A stretch of DNA of 46,737 nt from an uncultured Acidaminococcus sp. (GTDB lineage: Bacteria; Bacillota; Negativicutes; Acidaminococcales; Acidaminococcaceae), in contig UPXT01000013.1 of assembly GCA_900538365.1 (NCBI GenBank), forward strand, positions 1 to 46,737, written 5' to 3'. The number at the start of each line of letters is the position of its first letter. Positions within the stretch are counted from its first letter, which is position 1. Under the pieces are notes generated by a model. It had not been told where the DNA came from. It did not search any database and saw only the letters and a list, made by a program, of their open reading frames with translations. Made by a program: the position numbers and the translations under genes. This document shows positions 34,791 through 43,002 of this stretch, one piece after another.

Positions 34791-35738
34791 TTACAATGTC
34801 TTTTTGGCTCCACCCAAAAGCCGTGTCCAAAACTTCCCCAAACGAATCCGCATTTCCTGACGCCACAAGGATTTTCCCGTCATATCCCCGGGCTGCGGCA
34901 TAGGAGCGTCGCGAAAAGCCGTCTTTTTGAGGACCTCATAATAGATACGATTAAAATGCTCCGATTGAACAAATTCCCACGGTTTATAGCGCCCTGCCCA
35001 GTGGATGACGGCGGGATCCTTGAGGGCCTCGATTGCTTCGAGCCGCAAAGCCCCTTTTTTGAGGACCTTTAAGGGCATGCCAAAAACGGGTGGGATGACG
35101 TTCCAGCGCAGCGGCAATATGGCCCAATTCCCCATAAAGACTTTATTGAGGCCATCTTGGTCGTGATGGCGGTAGGCATAGCTCGTGACGCATTGCAGGA
35201 CCTTTTCCCCATAGCCTTCTTTCCGAAAGGCAGCAAGGTCCATGATCATAACGCCCGAATTAAAATAAGGAGCGCCCAAGGGCAGGTCCAAAGATTCCGC
35301 TTTTTGGCGGCGCATCCTTGATGAAGCCATGATACCAAAATCCTTGACGGCACCAACAGGATGACCGTCAAGAGGAAAGTCCCATAGCTTTGCCACATCA
35401 TCCTTTACTACAAGATCCGTATCAAAATAAAGGGCCTTTGCAATGGCTAAGGGCAAAAGTTTTGCAATAAGAAGGCGAAGGTAAGCCGCCTTATGGATAT
35501 GACCGCTTGTGTAGGCATCTACGGTGATGCCCTTTGTATCAATAAAAGTCACAAGACCCTTGAGGTCCTTGATGGTGCGCTCCACCATCTCTTTTTTTAC
35601 ACCGGTGATTCCATCATCAAAGAGATAAAAATGAAGGGGTCTGGAACCTTTATGGCAAAGCAGCATAGAAGCTGCTGCAACGGCTGCGTGCTGGGCATAG
35701 CGATCATCACAAGCAAGGACAATGGCAATTTCGTCCAT
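34791..35738 (-). CDS. Glycosyltransferase family 8 (second copy)
   Basis: A 315-residue GT-A enzyme of the LPS glycosyltransferase type. Features are the N-terminal IAIVLACDDRYAQHAAVAAASML, the DxD metal site in LYFDTDLVV near residue 106, ...APYFNSGVMIMDL near residue 157, and the distal VIHWAGRYKPWE near residue 258. It is only moderately similar to the GT8 at 30301, so the pair probably act on different acceptors. AGGAG lies before the ATG, and a promoter partly inside a perfect palindrome lies upstream. It heads the GT8-waaL-GT4-GT9-GT8-nitrilase run. Confidence 0.9.
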   Translation of the reverse strand: MDEIAIVLACDDRYAQHAAVAAASMLLCHKGSRPLHFYLFDDGITGVKKEMVERTIKDLKGLVTFIDTKGITVDAYTSGHIHKAAYLRLLIAKLLPLAIAKALYFDTDLVVKDDVAKLWDFPLDGHPVGAVKDFGIMASSRMRRQKAESLDLPLGAPYFNSGVMIMDLAAFRKEGYGEKVLQCVTSYAYRHHDQDGLNKVFMGNWAILPLRWNVIPPVFGMPLKVLKKGALRLEAIEALKDPAVIHWAGRYKPWEFVQSEHFNRIYYEVLKKTAFRDAPMPQPGDMTGKSLWRQEMRIRLGKFWTRLLGGAKKTL

Positions 35739-35777
35739 AATCTACTCTCCTGTCGTCTGACACTTCACATACTCTTT

Positions 35778-35806
35778 ATCATACAATGGAAATGGCAGGA
35801 GCACAA
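35778..35806 (-). promoter_or_regulatory. Promoter of the glycosyltransferase operon, -35 inside a palindrome
   Basis: On the minus strand TTGTGC (35801-35806) and TATGAT (35778-35783) are separated by 17 bases, 40 bases before the GT8 start. The -35 hexamer forms the end of one arm of the 42-bp palindrome. Confidence 0.55.
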
Positions 35807-35842
35807 GGGAGGCGGCAGGAATTCCTGCCGCCTCCCTTGTGC
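35801..35842. repeat. Perfect 42-bp palindrome
   Basis: Two 21-base arms, GCACAAGGGAGGCGGCAGGA plus A and its exact complement, meet with no spacer. As RNA it would form a 19-bp stem with an AATT loop, but no T-run follows on either strand, so it is not a canonical intrinsic terminator. It lies between the end of the LtaS-type gene and the GT8 promoter. Confidence 0.9.
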
Positions 35843-35882
35843 ATTCGACGGTTATCTTCCTAAAATAGATTTATACCGCCGT

Positions 35883-37793
35883 TTATTCGATTGAGCTAAT
35901 CGCATTGCCATTTTTGATTCGCCAAATGGCAATGGTCCGGGCCGCTTCGATTTGTTCCCTGAAGCGCTCGTCATTGAGCTCTTTTTGTTCTCCGATCTGA
36001 CCGTCTTCAATATAAAGGCGATGGTTGAAGGCTCGCCGGGAATCAAAAAGGGAGGGAAGCAGGGATTCATAGGTCTCTCCTTGGGGCAGGATGAGTTCAG
36101 CCAAAGTCGGCGCAATCTGGAGGTGACTGCCGGCGGCGTCTTTGGCAAAAAGGTCCGTAGGAATGCCAGCGCCATAGAAGAAGCAGGGAATGCCGCTTTT
36201 TTCCCATAAGGAAACATCGCTGCTGAAATTGAAGCGCTCCGCGTGATCGCCCGTAACGACAAAAAGGGTGGATGGGTCATAGGCTTCGGCGGCCTTGATG
36301 AATTTTCCCATCACGTCGTCGGCATACCAGATGTGTCCCAGCTGGTCCAAGGTCTTCTTGTCCTTGGGAATGGCAGGTCCCCGCTTTTCAGCTACGCGGT
36401 CCCGAGGGAATCCCTGGCTGTCCACATCAAAGGCAAAGGGTGGATGGTTGCTCGTTGTAAGGATAAAGTAAAAGGTATCTCCCGGGTCTTTTTGCATGGC
36501 CTTCAGCACTTCCTCAAAAAAGGGGCCATCGGCAATCCCCCAGGAAGAGCTTTCCCCTAGGCCGGGAAATTCATCGGCGCAGTGGAATTCATCAAAGCCT
36601 TCGCGGCGCGTAAATTTTTCGATATCCTGCCAGCTGCGCAGGCCGCCATACCAGAACTGGGTCCGGTAGCCCAGCTTCTTCATGACGGCGCCAATGCCGA
36701 GGCCGTCGACGGGATCCCCGTTCTTTCCCATGATATAGTTGACGTAAAGGCCAACATCGGGAAGACCTGTAACGAATCCATTGAGGCTCGTCATGGTTCC
36801 CGTACTGTTTGCGAGGAACTGATACGTATGGGCCCCATGCGCTTCAAGGAATTTCCCCGTCGCCGCAAGGTTCATGTCCTGATACGCGGGCAAAAGAGGC
36901 CAAAGGGCATAGTTTTCTCCCAAGATTACAACCACATGACGAGGACGCTTGATGCGGGCGTCCGTCTTTTTGATTCTGGTAAAAGCTTCATCGATGGTCG
37001 CCGCATTGCCATTGCCGCCAAGAAGCCAAATGGCCGCTCGCACTTCTTCTGCCGTGAGGGGGCGCAGGACTTTTTCCGTTGCCCGTTTATGGGTGGCATA
37101 GGCGCGGTACAGGGCCTGTCCATCATCGAGAATGGCTTCATTGAGAAGTTTGGATTTGGTACGGGCCGCGCTTTCCCAGTGGATTCCATCATCGGAATGA
37201 GAGCCGCCGCCAAAGCGGCAAAAGATGGCAAAAATAGGAATAAAGATCAGCGTACCTGCAAAAATGGTCTTGATGCGGCGCTGGGGGGCGATGGCCTTTC
37301 GTTCCTGCAGCTGATGCCAAAGATAGATGACGAGAGCGGAGAGAAGAAGGACGCCGACAAGACGCGGGAAAAGCTGATATTCCTTTACGGCCGTGTCCCA
37401 AATGGCATGCTTATCATCTTTCATGCCGTTAAAGAGCATGATGTTGTACGTTTCCTGGAAAATGGCATAGTAGGGAATGCGCGCCACAAAAAGAAAGGTC
37501 ATGACAAAGAGGGAAAGGCCTGTAAGGAGGGTCCTCACGGCTTTTTCCGGATAGCGGGAAGAGAAGCTTCCCGGCACGGTTGCCAAAAGAAAGGGAAGCC
37601 CCACAAGAAGGATCGTCGTCTTAAGACTGATGCGAAAGCCAAGATAAAGGGCATAGAGGATTTCTGAAGCGGGAACCGCATTCAGCTGGCTGCGGAAAAG
37701 GACGAGAAAAGCCACTCGGAAAAGCATGAGGAGCCCTTCCAAATAGAGAAAATATCGCAGATCTTTTTGCAAAAGGGTAAGAAAACGGTGCAT
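35883..37793 (-). CDS. LtaS-type sulfatase-fold phosphotransferase
   Basis: A 636-residue membrane enzyme of the lipoteichoic acid synthase/phosphoglycerol transferase family. It has five or so N-terminal membrane helices (residues about 10-180) followed by an extracytoplasmic sulfatase-type domain. The likely Thr nucleophile lies in NSTGTMTSLNGF near residue 331, preceded by the metal-site ILGENYALWP, and TGDHAERF near residue 510 provides further metal ligands. In a diderm it more probably adds phosphoglycerol or a similar phosphodiester group to a surface glycan than makes LTA, since it heads an LPS locus; this is inference. AAAGGAA lies just upstream of the ATG. No promoter fits between it and the tRNA terminator 22 bases away. 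Confidence 0.88.
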   Translation of the reverse strand: MHRFLTLLQKDLRYFLYLEGLLMLFRVAFLVLFRSQLNAVPASEILYALYLGFRISLKTTILLVGLPFLLATVPGSFSSRYPEKAVRTLLTGLSLFVMTFLFVARIPYYAIFQETYNIMLFNGMKDDKHAIWDTAVKEYQLFPRLVGVLLLSALVIYLWHQLQERKAIAPQRRIKTIFAGTLIFIPIFAIFCRFGGGSHSDDGIHWESAARTKSKLLNEAILDDGQALYRAYATHKRATEKVLRPLTAEEVRAAIWLLGGNGNAATIDEAFTRIKKTDARIKRPRHVVVILGENYALWPLLPAYQDMNLAATGKFLEAHGAHTYQFLANSTGTMTSLNGFVTGLPDVGLYVNYIMGKNGDPVDGLGIGAVMKKLGYRTQFWYGGLRSWQDIEKFTRREGFDEFHCADEFPGLGESSSWGIADGPFFEEVLKAMQKDPGDTFYFILTTSNHPPFAFDVDSQGFPRDRVAEKRGPAIPKDKKTLDQLGHIWYADDVMGKFIKAAEAYDPSTLFVVTGDHAERFNFSSDVSLWEKSGIPCFFYGAGIPTDLFAKDAAGSHLQIAPTLAELILPQGETYESLLPSLFDSRRAFNHRLYIEDGQIGEQKELNDERFREQIEAARTIAIWRIKNGNAISSIE

Positions 37794-37815
37794 ATCGTTC
37801 CTTTCAAAAATAAAG

Positions 37816-37845
37816 AAAAAATCCCGCAGTCACAAACTGCGGGAT
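37816..37845 (-). terminator. Terminator of tRNA-Gly
   Basis: ATCCCGCAGT pairs perfectly with ACTGCGGGAT around a five-base loop, followed on the minus strand by TTTTTC. It lies 11 bases behind the tRNA 3' end. Confidence 0.92.
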
Positions 37846-37856
37846 GAGCGTTTCAT

Positions 37857-37931
37857 TGGAGCGGAAAACGAGATTCGAACTCGCGACCCCCACCTTGGCA
37901 AGGTGATGCTCTACCACTGAGCTACTTCCGC
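37857..37931 (-). tRNA. tRNA-Gly (anticodon GCC)
   Basis: A complete 75-nt cloverleaf including encoded CCA. The acceptor arm GCGGAAG pairs with TTTTCCGC (last pair G-T). The D-arm is AGCTCAGTGGTAGAGC, the anticodon stem-loop is CACCTTGCCAAGGTG with anticodon GCC, and the T-arm contains GTTCGAATC. It has its own consensus promoter and terminator. The 3' end faces the envelope polysaccharide locus. Confidence 0.97.
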
Positions 37932-37941
37932 AACGAAGAGA

Positions 37942-37970
37942 ATTATACCAGATGGCAGCGTTTCCGTCAA
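37942..37970 (-). promoter_or_regulatory. Promoter of tRNA-Gly
   Basis: TTGACG (37965-37970) and TATAAT (37942-37947), spacer 17, about ten bases before the tRNA 5' end. Confidence 0.9.
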
Positions 37971-37994
37971 GAACGTTTTTACTACGGCACGGCT

Positions 37995-40268
37995 TTAGTA
38001 GCACTTACTCCATCCGCAGTTCTTGCAGGTATTGCATCCTCCTTCAAAAACAAGGGGTTCCCCGCACTGAGGGCAGAAAATGTCTTCCGCCCGTACTTTT
38101 TTGGTCACGGCTTTTTTCACTTCTTTAGTAGGAACCTGAGGGGCCGCTTTGCCCGTTAGCTCCTGCTGCACTTCATTATACATATCAAGGAGCGCATTGC
38201 CAACCGCCAAGGGACAGCATGACCCACGGCTCGTATCCCCTCTTGTAATCCGCCGCACGGCATAACTTGGGCAGTTGCCCGTAGAATTGAGCTGATCGAT
38301 GATGGTATAGATATCAATACCAGCACGGGCCGCAATGGAAATCATCCGGGACAACCCAATCATGAAGTTGTTGCAGCCGCCGGTAGAACCTTTGCTCAGG
38401 TAAGTTTCCAGAAGGGCCCCTGTTTCTGGATCAAAAAAGGCCATGCAGTGCAGGCTGCCGCAGCCAGTGATCAGTTTGCGTTTCTTGCCGATGACATGAT
38501 CATCAATGGCAACGATTTCTCCGCGGGCAAGGCCCTCTCCTGCAATCGGGACTTCCTTTTTATGATCTTCCACATGCGTTGTGAGGATACCAGCACGCTT
38601 ACAGCCATCACGGAAAATGGTGACCCCCTTGCAGCCGCTTTCATAGGCAAGCAGGTAAAGATGTTCTGTATCTTCAACCGTAAAGCTGTTGGGAACATTG
38701 ACCGTCGAACTGATTGAAGCGTCAATATGCTGCTGAAAAGCGGCCTGCATGGCAATACGATCCTCATAGGGAAGGGTCATGGCCGTGACGAAATAAGAAG
38801 GCAACTGGGAATCATCCTTGAGATCATGCTGCTTCATATAGCATTCCACAATGGGCGTGTAGACCTTGTAATAGACATCGGCCGCATGGAGGGATTCTGT
38901 TTTACGCTCATAATAGTTTGCATAGATTGGTTCAATGCCGCCGGAAATCCCCAGCATCGTTGAAAGGGTTCCCGTAGGCGCAATGGTCAGAAGTTGGGAA
39001 TTGCGCAGGCCATACGATTTCACGAGCTGTACGGTCTCTTCCGTCGTATTGGCTTTGAAGTAAGGAGTTTCCATCACTTCTTCTGCACAAAACTGCTCAT
39101 AGGGGCCGCGCTCTTTGGCAAGAAGGGCGGAAGAAGCAATGGCTGTATCCGCCATGGTAAAGCCCAGGGTATGACAAAAATCAACCGCTTCCTTACTGCC
39201 GTAGGTCAACCCCATTTTCAGGAGCATATCACCAAGTCCCATAATGCCAAGGCCAATCTGGCGCCATTCGGCAACACTTTCCCGCTGTTCTTCCAAGGGA
39301 TGGAGCGGCAGCCCTTCTTCAAGTACATCATTCAAGGCCCGGACAGCCACATGGATTGCTTGCTTAAACCCTTCCTGATCAAAAGAAGCCTCTTCCGTAA
39401 AGGGATCCTTGACAAATTCAGCAAGGTTCATGCTGCCAAGGAGACAGGAACCGCCTGCTGGAAGAGGTTCCTCCGCACAAGGATTGACACCGGCAAACTG
39501 GAAGGATTTGGTATTGGACAATAAGTTCCAGCTTGTAATCCGGTCCCAGAAAAGGGCTCCTGGTTCCGCATAATCCCAGTTTGTCTCCGCAAGGAGATGA
39601 AAGACCTCTGCTGCGTCTACCAAGGACTCGATGGTTTCGCCCGTTTCTTTGCGCGTGTAATGAAGGCGGAACTTGCGATTTTCCTTCACAGCTTCCATGA
39701 AATCACCGCTGATCCGAACGGAAATATTGGCTTTTGTCACCTTATCCAGATCTGTCTTCAATTTAATGAAGTCAACAACATCAGGATGGGAACAGTCAAT
39801 GGAAATCATGAGGGCCCCACGGCGCCCATTTTGTCCGATTAGTTCTGTTACGAGGGAATAAAGGGTCATGAAAGAAATGGATCCGCTCGTCTGCTTGGCC
39901 GCATTGTTGATATGGGCTCCTTTGGGGCTCAATTTTGATATATCAATGCCGCAGCCTCCACCGTAACTATAAGTCCGAGCCAGTTTCCCGGCCCTGTCAA
40001 AGATGCTCTCAATGCTGTCTTCCGGCGGCTCCACCACATAACAATTGGAAAGGGTAATCTTCTTTCCCTTATTTTCAAGGCCCCGATTAGCCAGGATGCG
40101 TCCACCAAAGAGAAACTTCTGCTCCTTGATCAATTCCCTGACTTGCTCATCACCGCCGCTTACTCTATCCAGCCAGGCGTCAAAGCTTTCACTGTCATCG
40201 CGGTACTTGTTCTGCCAAATATCAAGCCCCAGCTGATTATCCGCACCAAGCCATTCCTGCACTTCCAT
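37995..40268 (-). CDS. nrdJ: Adenosylcobalamin-dependent (class II) ribonucleotide reductase
   Basis: Reduces ribonucleotides to deoxyribonucleotides using a B12-generated thiyl radical, with or without oxygen. The 757-residue protein has the core catalytic features: first redox Cys in LSNCYVVEPP near residue 73, the N-x-C-x-E active-site loop NPCAEEPLPAGGSCLLGSMN near residue 262, and the glycine-rich SYGGGCGIDISKLSP near residue 96. The C-terminal tail has a redox/zinc Cys arrangement (CPQCGEP...CNTCKNCGWSKC) typical of this branch. A GGGGAGA lies before the ATG. A tandem NrdR-box pair upstream indicates repression by NrdR. It implies a need for cobalamin. Confidence 0.96.
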   Translation of the reverse strand: MEVQEWLGADNQLGLDIWQNKYRDDSESFDAWLDRVSGGDEQVRELIKEQKFLFGGRILANRGLENKGKKITLSNCYVVEPPEDSIESIFDRAGKLARTYSYGGGCGIDISKLSPKGAHINNAAKQTSGSISFMTLYSLVTELIGQNGRRGALMISIDCSHPDVVDFIKLKTDLDKVTKANISVRISGDFMEAVKENRKFRLHYTRKETGETIESLVDAAEVFHLLAETNWDYAEPGALFWDRITSWNLLSNTKSFQFAGVNPCAEEPLPAGGSCLLGSMNLAEFVKDPFTEEASFDQEGFKQAIHVAVRALNDVLEEGLPLHPLEEQRESVAEWRQIGLGIMGLGDMLLKMGLTYGSKEAVDFCHTLGFTMADTAIASSALLAKERGPYEQFCAEEVMETPYFKANTTEETVQLVKSYGLRNSQLLTIAPTGTLSTMLGISGGIEPIYANYYERKTESLHAADVYYKVYTPIVECYMKQHDLKDDSQLPSYFVTAMTLPYEDRIAMQAAFQQHIDASISSTVNVPNSFTVEDTEHLYLLAYESGCKGVTIFRDGCKRAGILTTHVEDHKKEVPIAGEGLARGEIVAIDDHVIGKKRKLITGCGSLHCMAFFDPETGALLETYLSKGSTGGCNNFMIGLSRMISIAARAGIDIYTIIDQLNSTGNCPSYAVRRITRGDTSRGSCCPLAVGNALLDMYNEVQQELTGKAAPQVPTKEVKKAVTKKVRAEDIFCPQCGEPLVFEGGCNTCKNCGWSKCY

Positions 40269-40285
40269 AACCGTCTCCCCTTTTT

Positions 40286-40329
40286 CAATATCTTGTATTT
40301 TTTATTTTAGCAGCTCACTATATATAGTG
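40286..40329 (-). promoter_or_regulatory. Tandem NrdR-box operator of the ribonucleotide reductase
   Basis: Box 1, CACTATATATAGTG (40316-40329), is a perfect palindrome matching the NrdR consensus. Box 2, CAATATCTTG on the plus strand (40286-40295), differs from CAATATATTG by one base. Their centres are 32 bases apart, about three helical turns, the spacing expected for paired NrdR sites. Both lie within 70 bases of the start codon. Confidence 0.8.
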
Positions 40330-40350
40330 TTTTTTATCCATACGGTACTT

Positions 40351-40379
40351 ATCGTAGCAGGAAGTCGGGCTCCCGTCAA
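40351..40379 (-). promoter_or_regulatory. Promoter of the ribonucleotide reductase gene
   Basis: TTGACG (40374-40379) and TACGAT (40351-40356), spacer 17, just upstream of the first NrdR box. A second TTGACA-like element lies about 20 bases further upstream but has no good -10. Confidence 0.6.
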
Positions 40380-40539
40380 GAAAGCATTTTCCAAAACCTT
40401 GTCAAGATGGATGGCCCCATTTTTCCTGATCCCATTCAGCCAGTAAATACCTTCCGCCTTCCTTTTTTATAAGATGAACAGTGAATAAAATCGCCTGCAG
40501 CGCAAAAATAAAGCCCTGCAGGCTTATTGATTTGGGAAA

Positions 40540-40583
40540 GAAAAAACCGTGCCATGAAGCATCATCCTTCACAGCACGGTTTC
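40540..40583 (-). terminator. Terminator of the Na/phosphate symporter gene
   Basis: AACCGTGC...GTGAAG pairs with CTTCA...GCACGGTT and is followed by TTTTTTC on the minus strand. A second weaker hairpin with TTATTTTT lies about 20 bases further on. Confidence 0.85.
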
Positions 40584-40596
40584 GTTCAAAAAAGGA

Positions 40597-42201
40597 TCAG
40601 AACTCACCCAGCACAATTTCGCACAGATTTTGGGCGTGATCAGAAACGCGTTTCATATTCAGCAAGAGTTCCAGCATAACAAACCCTGTTTCCGGCGTAC
40701 AAACGCCGCGGTTAAGCCGGTCCACATGGGAGCGGCGCATGGCTTTTTCCTTTTTACGGACTTCATGGGAACGGGCAAGGGCCGCCTTGGCAAGATTTAC
40801 GTCATTGTCTTCCAGGGACTGAAGGGCATCAGCCGTGGTCCGTATGACCATATCCCCAATTTCCTTCATCTCTTCCGCGGCTTCCGGAGAAAATGAAATC
40901 CCGTCTTCATTCATGGACTTGACTCGTTTGGCAATGGTTTCGGCATGGTCCCCAATACGTTCCAGATCCATGCAGCAGTGAAGCAGACCCGTATGGATAT
41001 TGGTCAGCTCCACACTGAGGTTCTTTTCCGACATCTTTGTCAAGTAGACCGTAATGGCTTCTTCCAAATTATCAATGACCGGTTCATGTTCCTTGATATA
41101 CTTGACCTTTTTGGAGTCATATTGATTGATACAGCTGAAGGCCCGTTTGATATTGCCCAAGGCAAGGCTCCCCATGCGGCTCACTTCTTTTCTTGCAAGA
41201 CTCAATGCAATGGCCGGGGTATCAAGCATACTTTCATTGAGGAATTTGGGCTGATAGGAGATTTCGCCATTTTTATTAGGCATGATCTTCTCAATGAGTT
41301 TCGTGAACTGTCCAGCAAAGGGCAGGAAAAGAATGGTATTTACAACGTTAAAGACCGTATGGGCGTTAGCAATCTGCCTAGAGATATTTCCGGCAGGAGA
41401 AATCTTCAAGACCAAAGTCAGGAACTGGCCCAGGAGAGCAATGGCAATGATGCTTCCAATTAAATTGAAGAGCACATGGGAAAGGGCCACGCGTTTCGCA
41501 TTGATGTTAGCCTGCAGGGTCGCCAAAACGGCGGTAATACACGTCCCGATGTTATCCCCCAACAAGACAGGGACAGCCCCTTCCAGCGGGATAAGACCTT
41601 GGCCGGCCATGGCCATCAGGATACCGACCGTCGCTGATGAAGACTGGATGACAACCGTCATACACAGACCAACCAAAAGGCCCAGGATGGGATGCGTGGA
41701 AAAGCGTCCGATGAAGTCCACAACGGCCGTATTATGACGCAGAGGGGCTACAGAATTGCTCATCATCGCCATCCCTAACATGAGGATACCAAACCCCATG
41801 AGCACTTGACCAATATCTTTCATTTGCCGCTTCTTTGCAACTGTACGGATCAAAAAACCAATGGCAAGGAGCAAGGTAATATAATCCGTCAATTTAAACG
41901 CAATGAGCTGAGCCGTAATGGTTGTCCCGATATTGGCCCCCATGACAATCCCAAAGGCTTGCTGCAGGTTCATGAGACCCGCGTTGACAAGTCCCACGGT
42001 CATGACTGTGGTTGCGCTTGAAGACTGTAAAATGCTTGTGACGCCAGCACCTAAGGCAACACCATAAATCGTGCGCTTTGTCAGTGCCCCTAAAATCCGC
42101 TGGAGCTTACTGCCGGCAGCAGCCTGCAGGCCATCGCCCATGAGCTGCATACCGTAAAGAAAGAGCGAAATCCCACCAAGGAACAAGAAGAATTGAAGCA
42201 A
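40597..42201 (-). CDS. Na/Pi cotransporter family protein with PhoU-like domain
   Basis: Inner-membrane Na+-dependent phosphate transporter (NptA/YjbB type). Two inverted Na/Pi repeats carry the signature QSSSATTVMTVGLVNAG near residue 58 and QSSSATVGILMAMAG near residue 186; about nine membrane helices fill the first 300 residues. The last 200 residues form a helical PhoU-like domain (LERIGDHAETIAKRV near residue 410). The TTG at 42201 (534 residues) is preferred: GGGGGAG lies six bases before it, whereas the in-frame ATG at 42222 has no site. Family members often export or import phosphate; direction is not settled by sequence. Confidence 0.88.
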   Translation of the reverse strand: MLQFFLFLGGISLFLYGMQLMGDGLQAAAGSKLQRILGALTKRTIYGVALGAGVTSILQSSSATTVMTVGLVNAGLMNLQQAFGIVMGANIGTTITAQLIAFKLTDYITLLLAIGFLIRTVAKKRQMKDIGQVLMGFGILMLGMAMMSNSVAPLRHNTAVVDFIGRFSTHPILGLLVGLCMTVVIQSSSATVGILMAMAGQGLIPLEGAVPVLLGDNIGTCITAVLATLQANINAKRVALSHVLFNLIGSIIAIALLGQFLTLVLKISPAGNISRQIANAHTVFNVVNTILFLPFAGQFTKLIEKIMPNKNGEISYQPKFLNESMLDTPAIALSLARKEVSRMGSLALGNIKRAFSCINQYDSKKVKYIKEHEPVIDNLEEAITVYLTKMSEKNLSVELTNIHTGLLHCCMDLERIGDHAETIAKRVKSMNEDGISFSPEAAEEMKEIGDMVIRTTADALQSLEDNDVNLAKAALARSHEVRKKEKAMRRSHVDRLNRGVCTPETGFVMLELLLNMKRVSDHAQNLCEIVLGEF

Positions 42202-42224
42202 GGTAATCTCCCCCGTTAACATAG

Positions 42225-42870
42225 ATCATACTGGATGCGGTCTACAATTTCATTACAAATTATTTACTTGTCTATTACATGATTTTACCACATCTTTTTC
42301 CATCAAGCTATGGAAACTGACCCGATTCCTTCTATTTTTACGCGGATTTTACACGCCATGATGACAACAAAAAAAAGAGCATTTTATCAAATTGTCATAT
42401 ATTTTTTATGAATCAAGATTATCGTTCGAAATATATCGAACATTATTCACAGCCTCTAAATTATCATTTTTTAAGTTTAAATTCACCCTCAAAATTTTCT
42501 CTTATTTTTTTCTCTATGCGAGTCTATTGTTAAAGGATTTTTGTGTATATATAAAAGACTATATTCCAAATTGTATTCCCTTTGTATTTCTGTGATTTCC
42601 TGCCTTTTCTCTATGAATATAAAAAGGAGCAGTTCATTATCAGAAATTTGATCAAAGCCTTGATTCTTCCCATTATGACAAAGAAAAATAGATTTCCACT
42701 ACTAATATTAATTCTTGATTAGAGCTGGATTTACCGAAAAGAGTTCCTTTTCCATACCTAACGTCCCATTTTTATGACGGGAATCCTAGATTTATTTTTT
42801 GTTTTGCATATTGTATACAAATTCTATTGAACAAAAACAGTCTCATATGTTACATAACAGTTATGCTGTC
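42225..42870. other. AT-rich gene-free region
   Basis: About 650 bases of unusually AT-rich sequence between divergent genes. An open frame of 67 codons at 42392-42595 is rich in Phe, Leu and Lys as expected from AT-rich chance frames and has no ribosome binding site. No long repeat, tRNA or clear RNA structure was seen. The right-hand end holds the TAXI promoter region. Confidence 0.6.
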
Positions 42871-42903
42871 TTATTCTTGACTTTTTGTAACATAAAGGTT
42901 ACA
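42848..42903 (+). promoter_or_regulatory. Possible operator pair at the TAXI promoter
   Basis: TGTAAC-ATAAAG-GTTACA (42886-42903) is a perfect inverted repeat overlapping the spacer and -10. A second palindrome with the same half-site, TGTTACATAACA (42848-42859), lies upstream of the -35. Shared half-sites suggest a dimeric regulator, not identified here. Confidence 0.5.
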
Positions 42904-42905
42904 CT
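42877..42905 (+). promoter_or_regulatory. Promoter of the TAXI transporter operon
   Basis: TTGACT (42877-42882) and TACACT (42900-42905) separated by 17 bases, about 95 bases before the binding-protein start. Confidence 0.75.
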
Positions 42906-43002
42906 ATTGATGACGAACAAGGCAGGGAAAGATTTTTTTCTATTGTTCGGTGTTTTTTGTTAGCCCGTTTTTTATTACACTGTATGGATGGAGGAGAGAA
43001 CG

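Noticed and set aside
37857..37931. Integrated mobile element at tRNA-Gly
   Set aside because: No integrase gene and no repeated copy of the tRNA 3' end were found within the envelope locus, so only the position is suggestive.
40493..40530. GCCTGCAG...CTGCAGGC inverted repeat behind the Na/Pi terminator
   Set aside because: Short arms and no gene to serve; most likely a weak back-up terminator rather than a separate element.
42392..42595. 67-codon frame in the AT-rich intergenic region
   Set aside because: No ribosome binding site and low-complexity Phe/Leu/Lys content expected from AT-rich chance frames.
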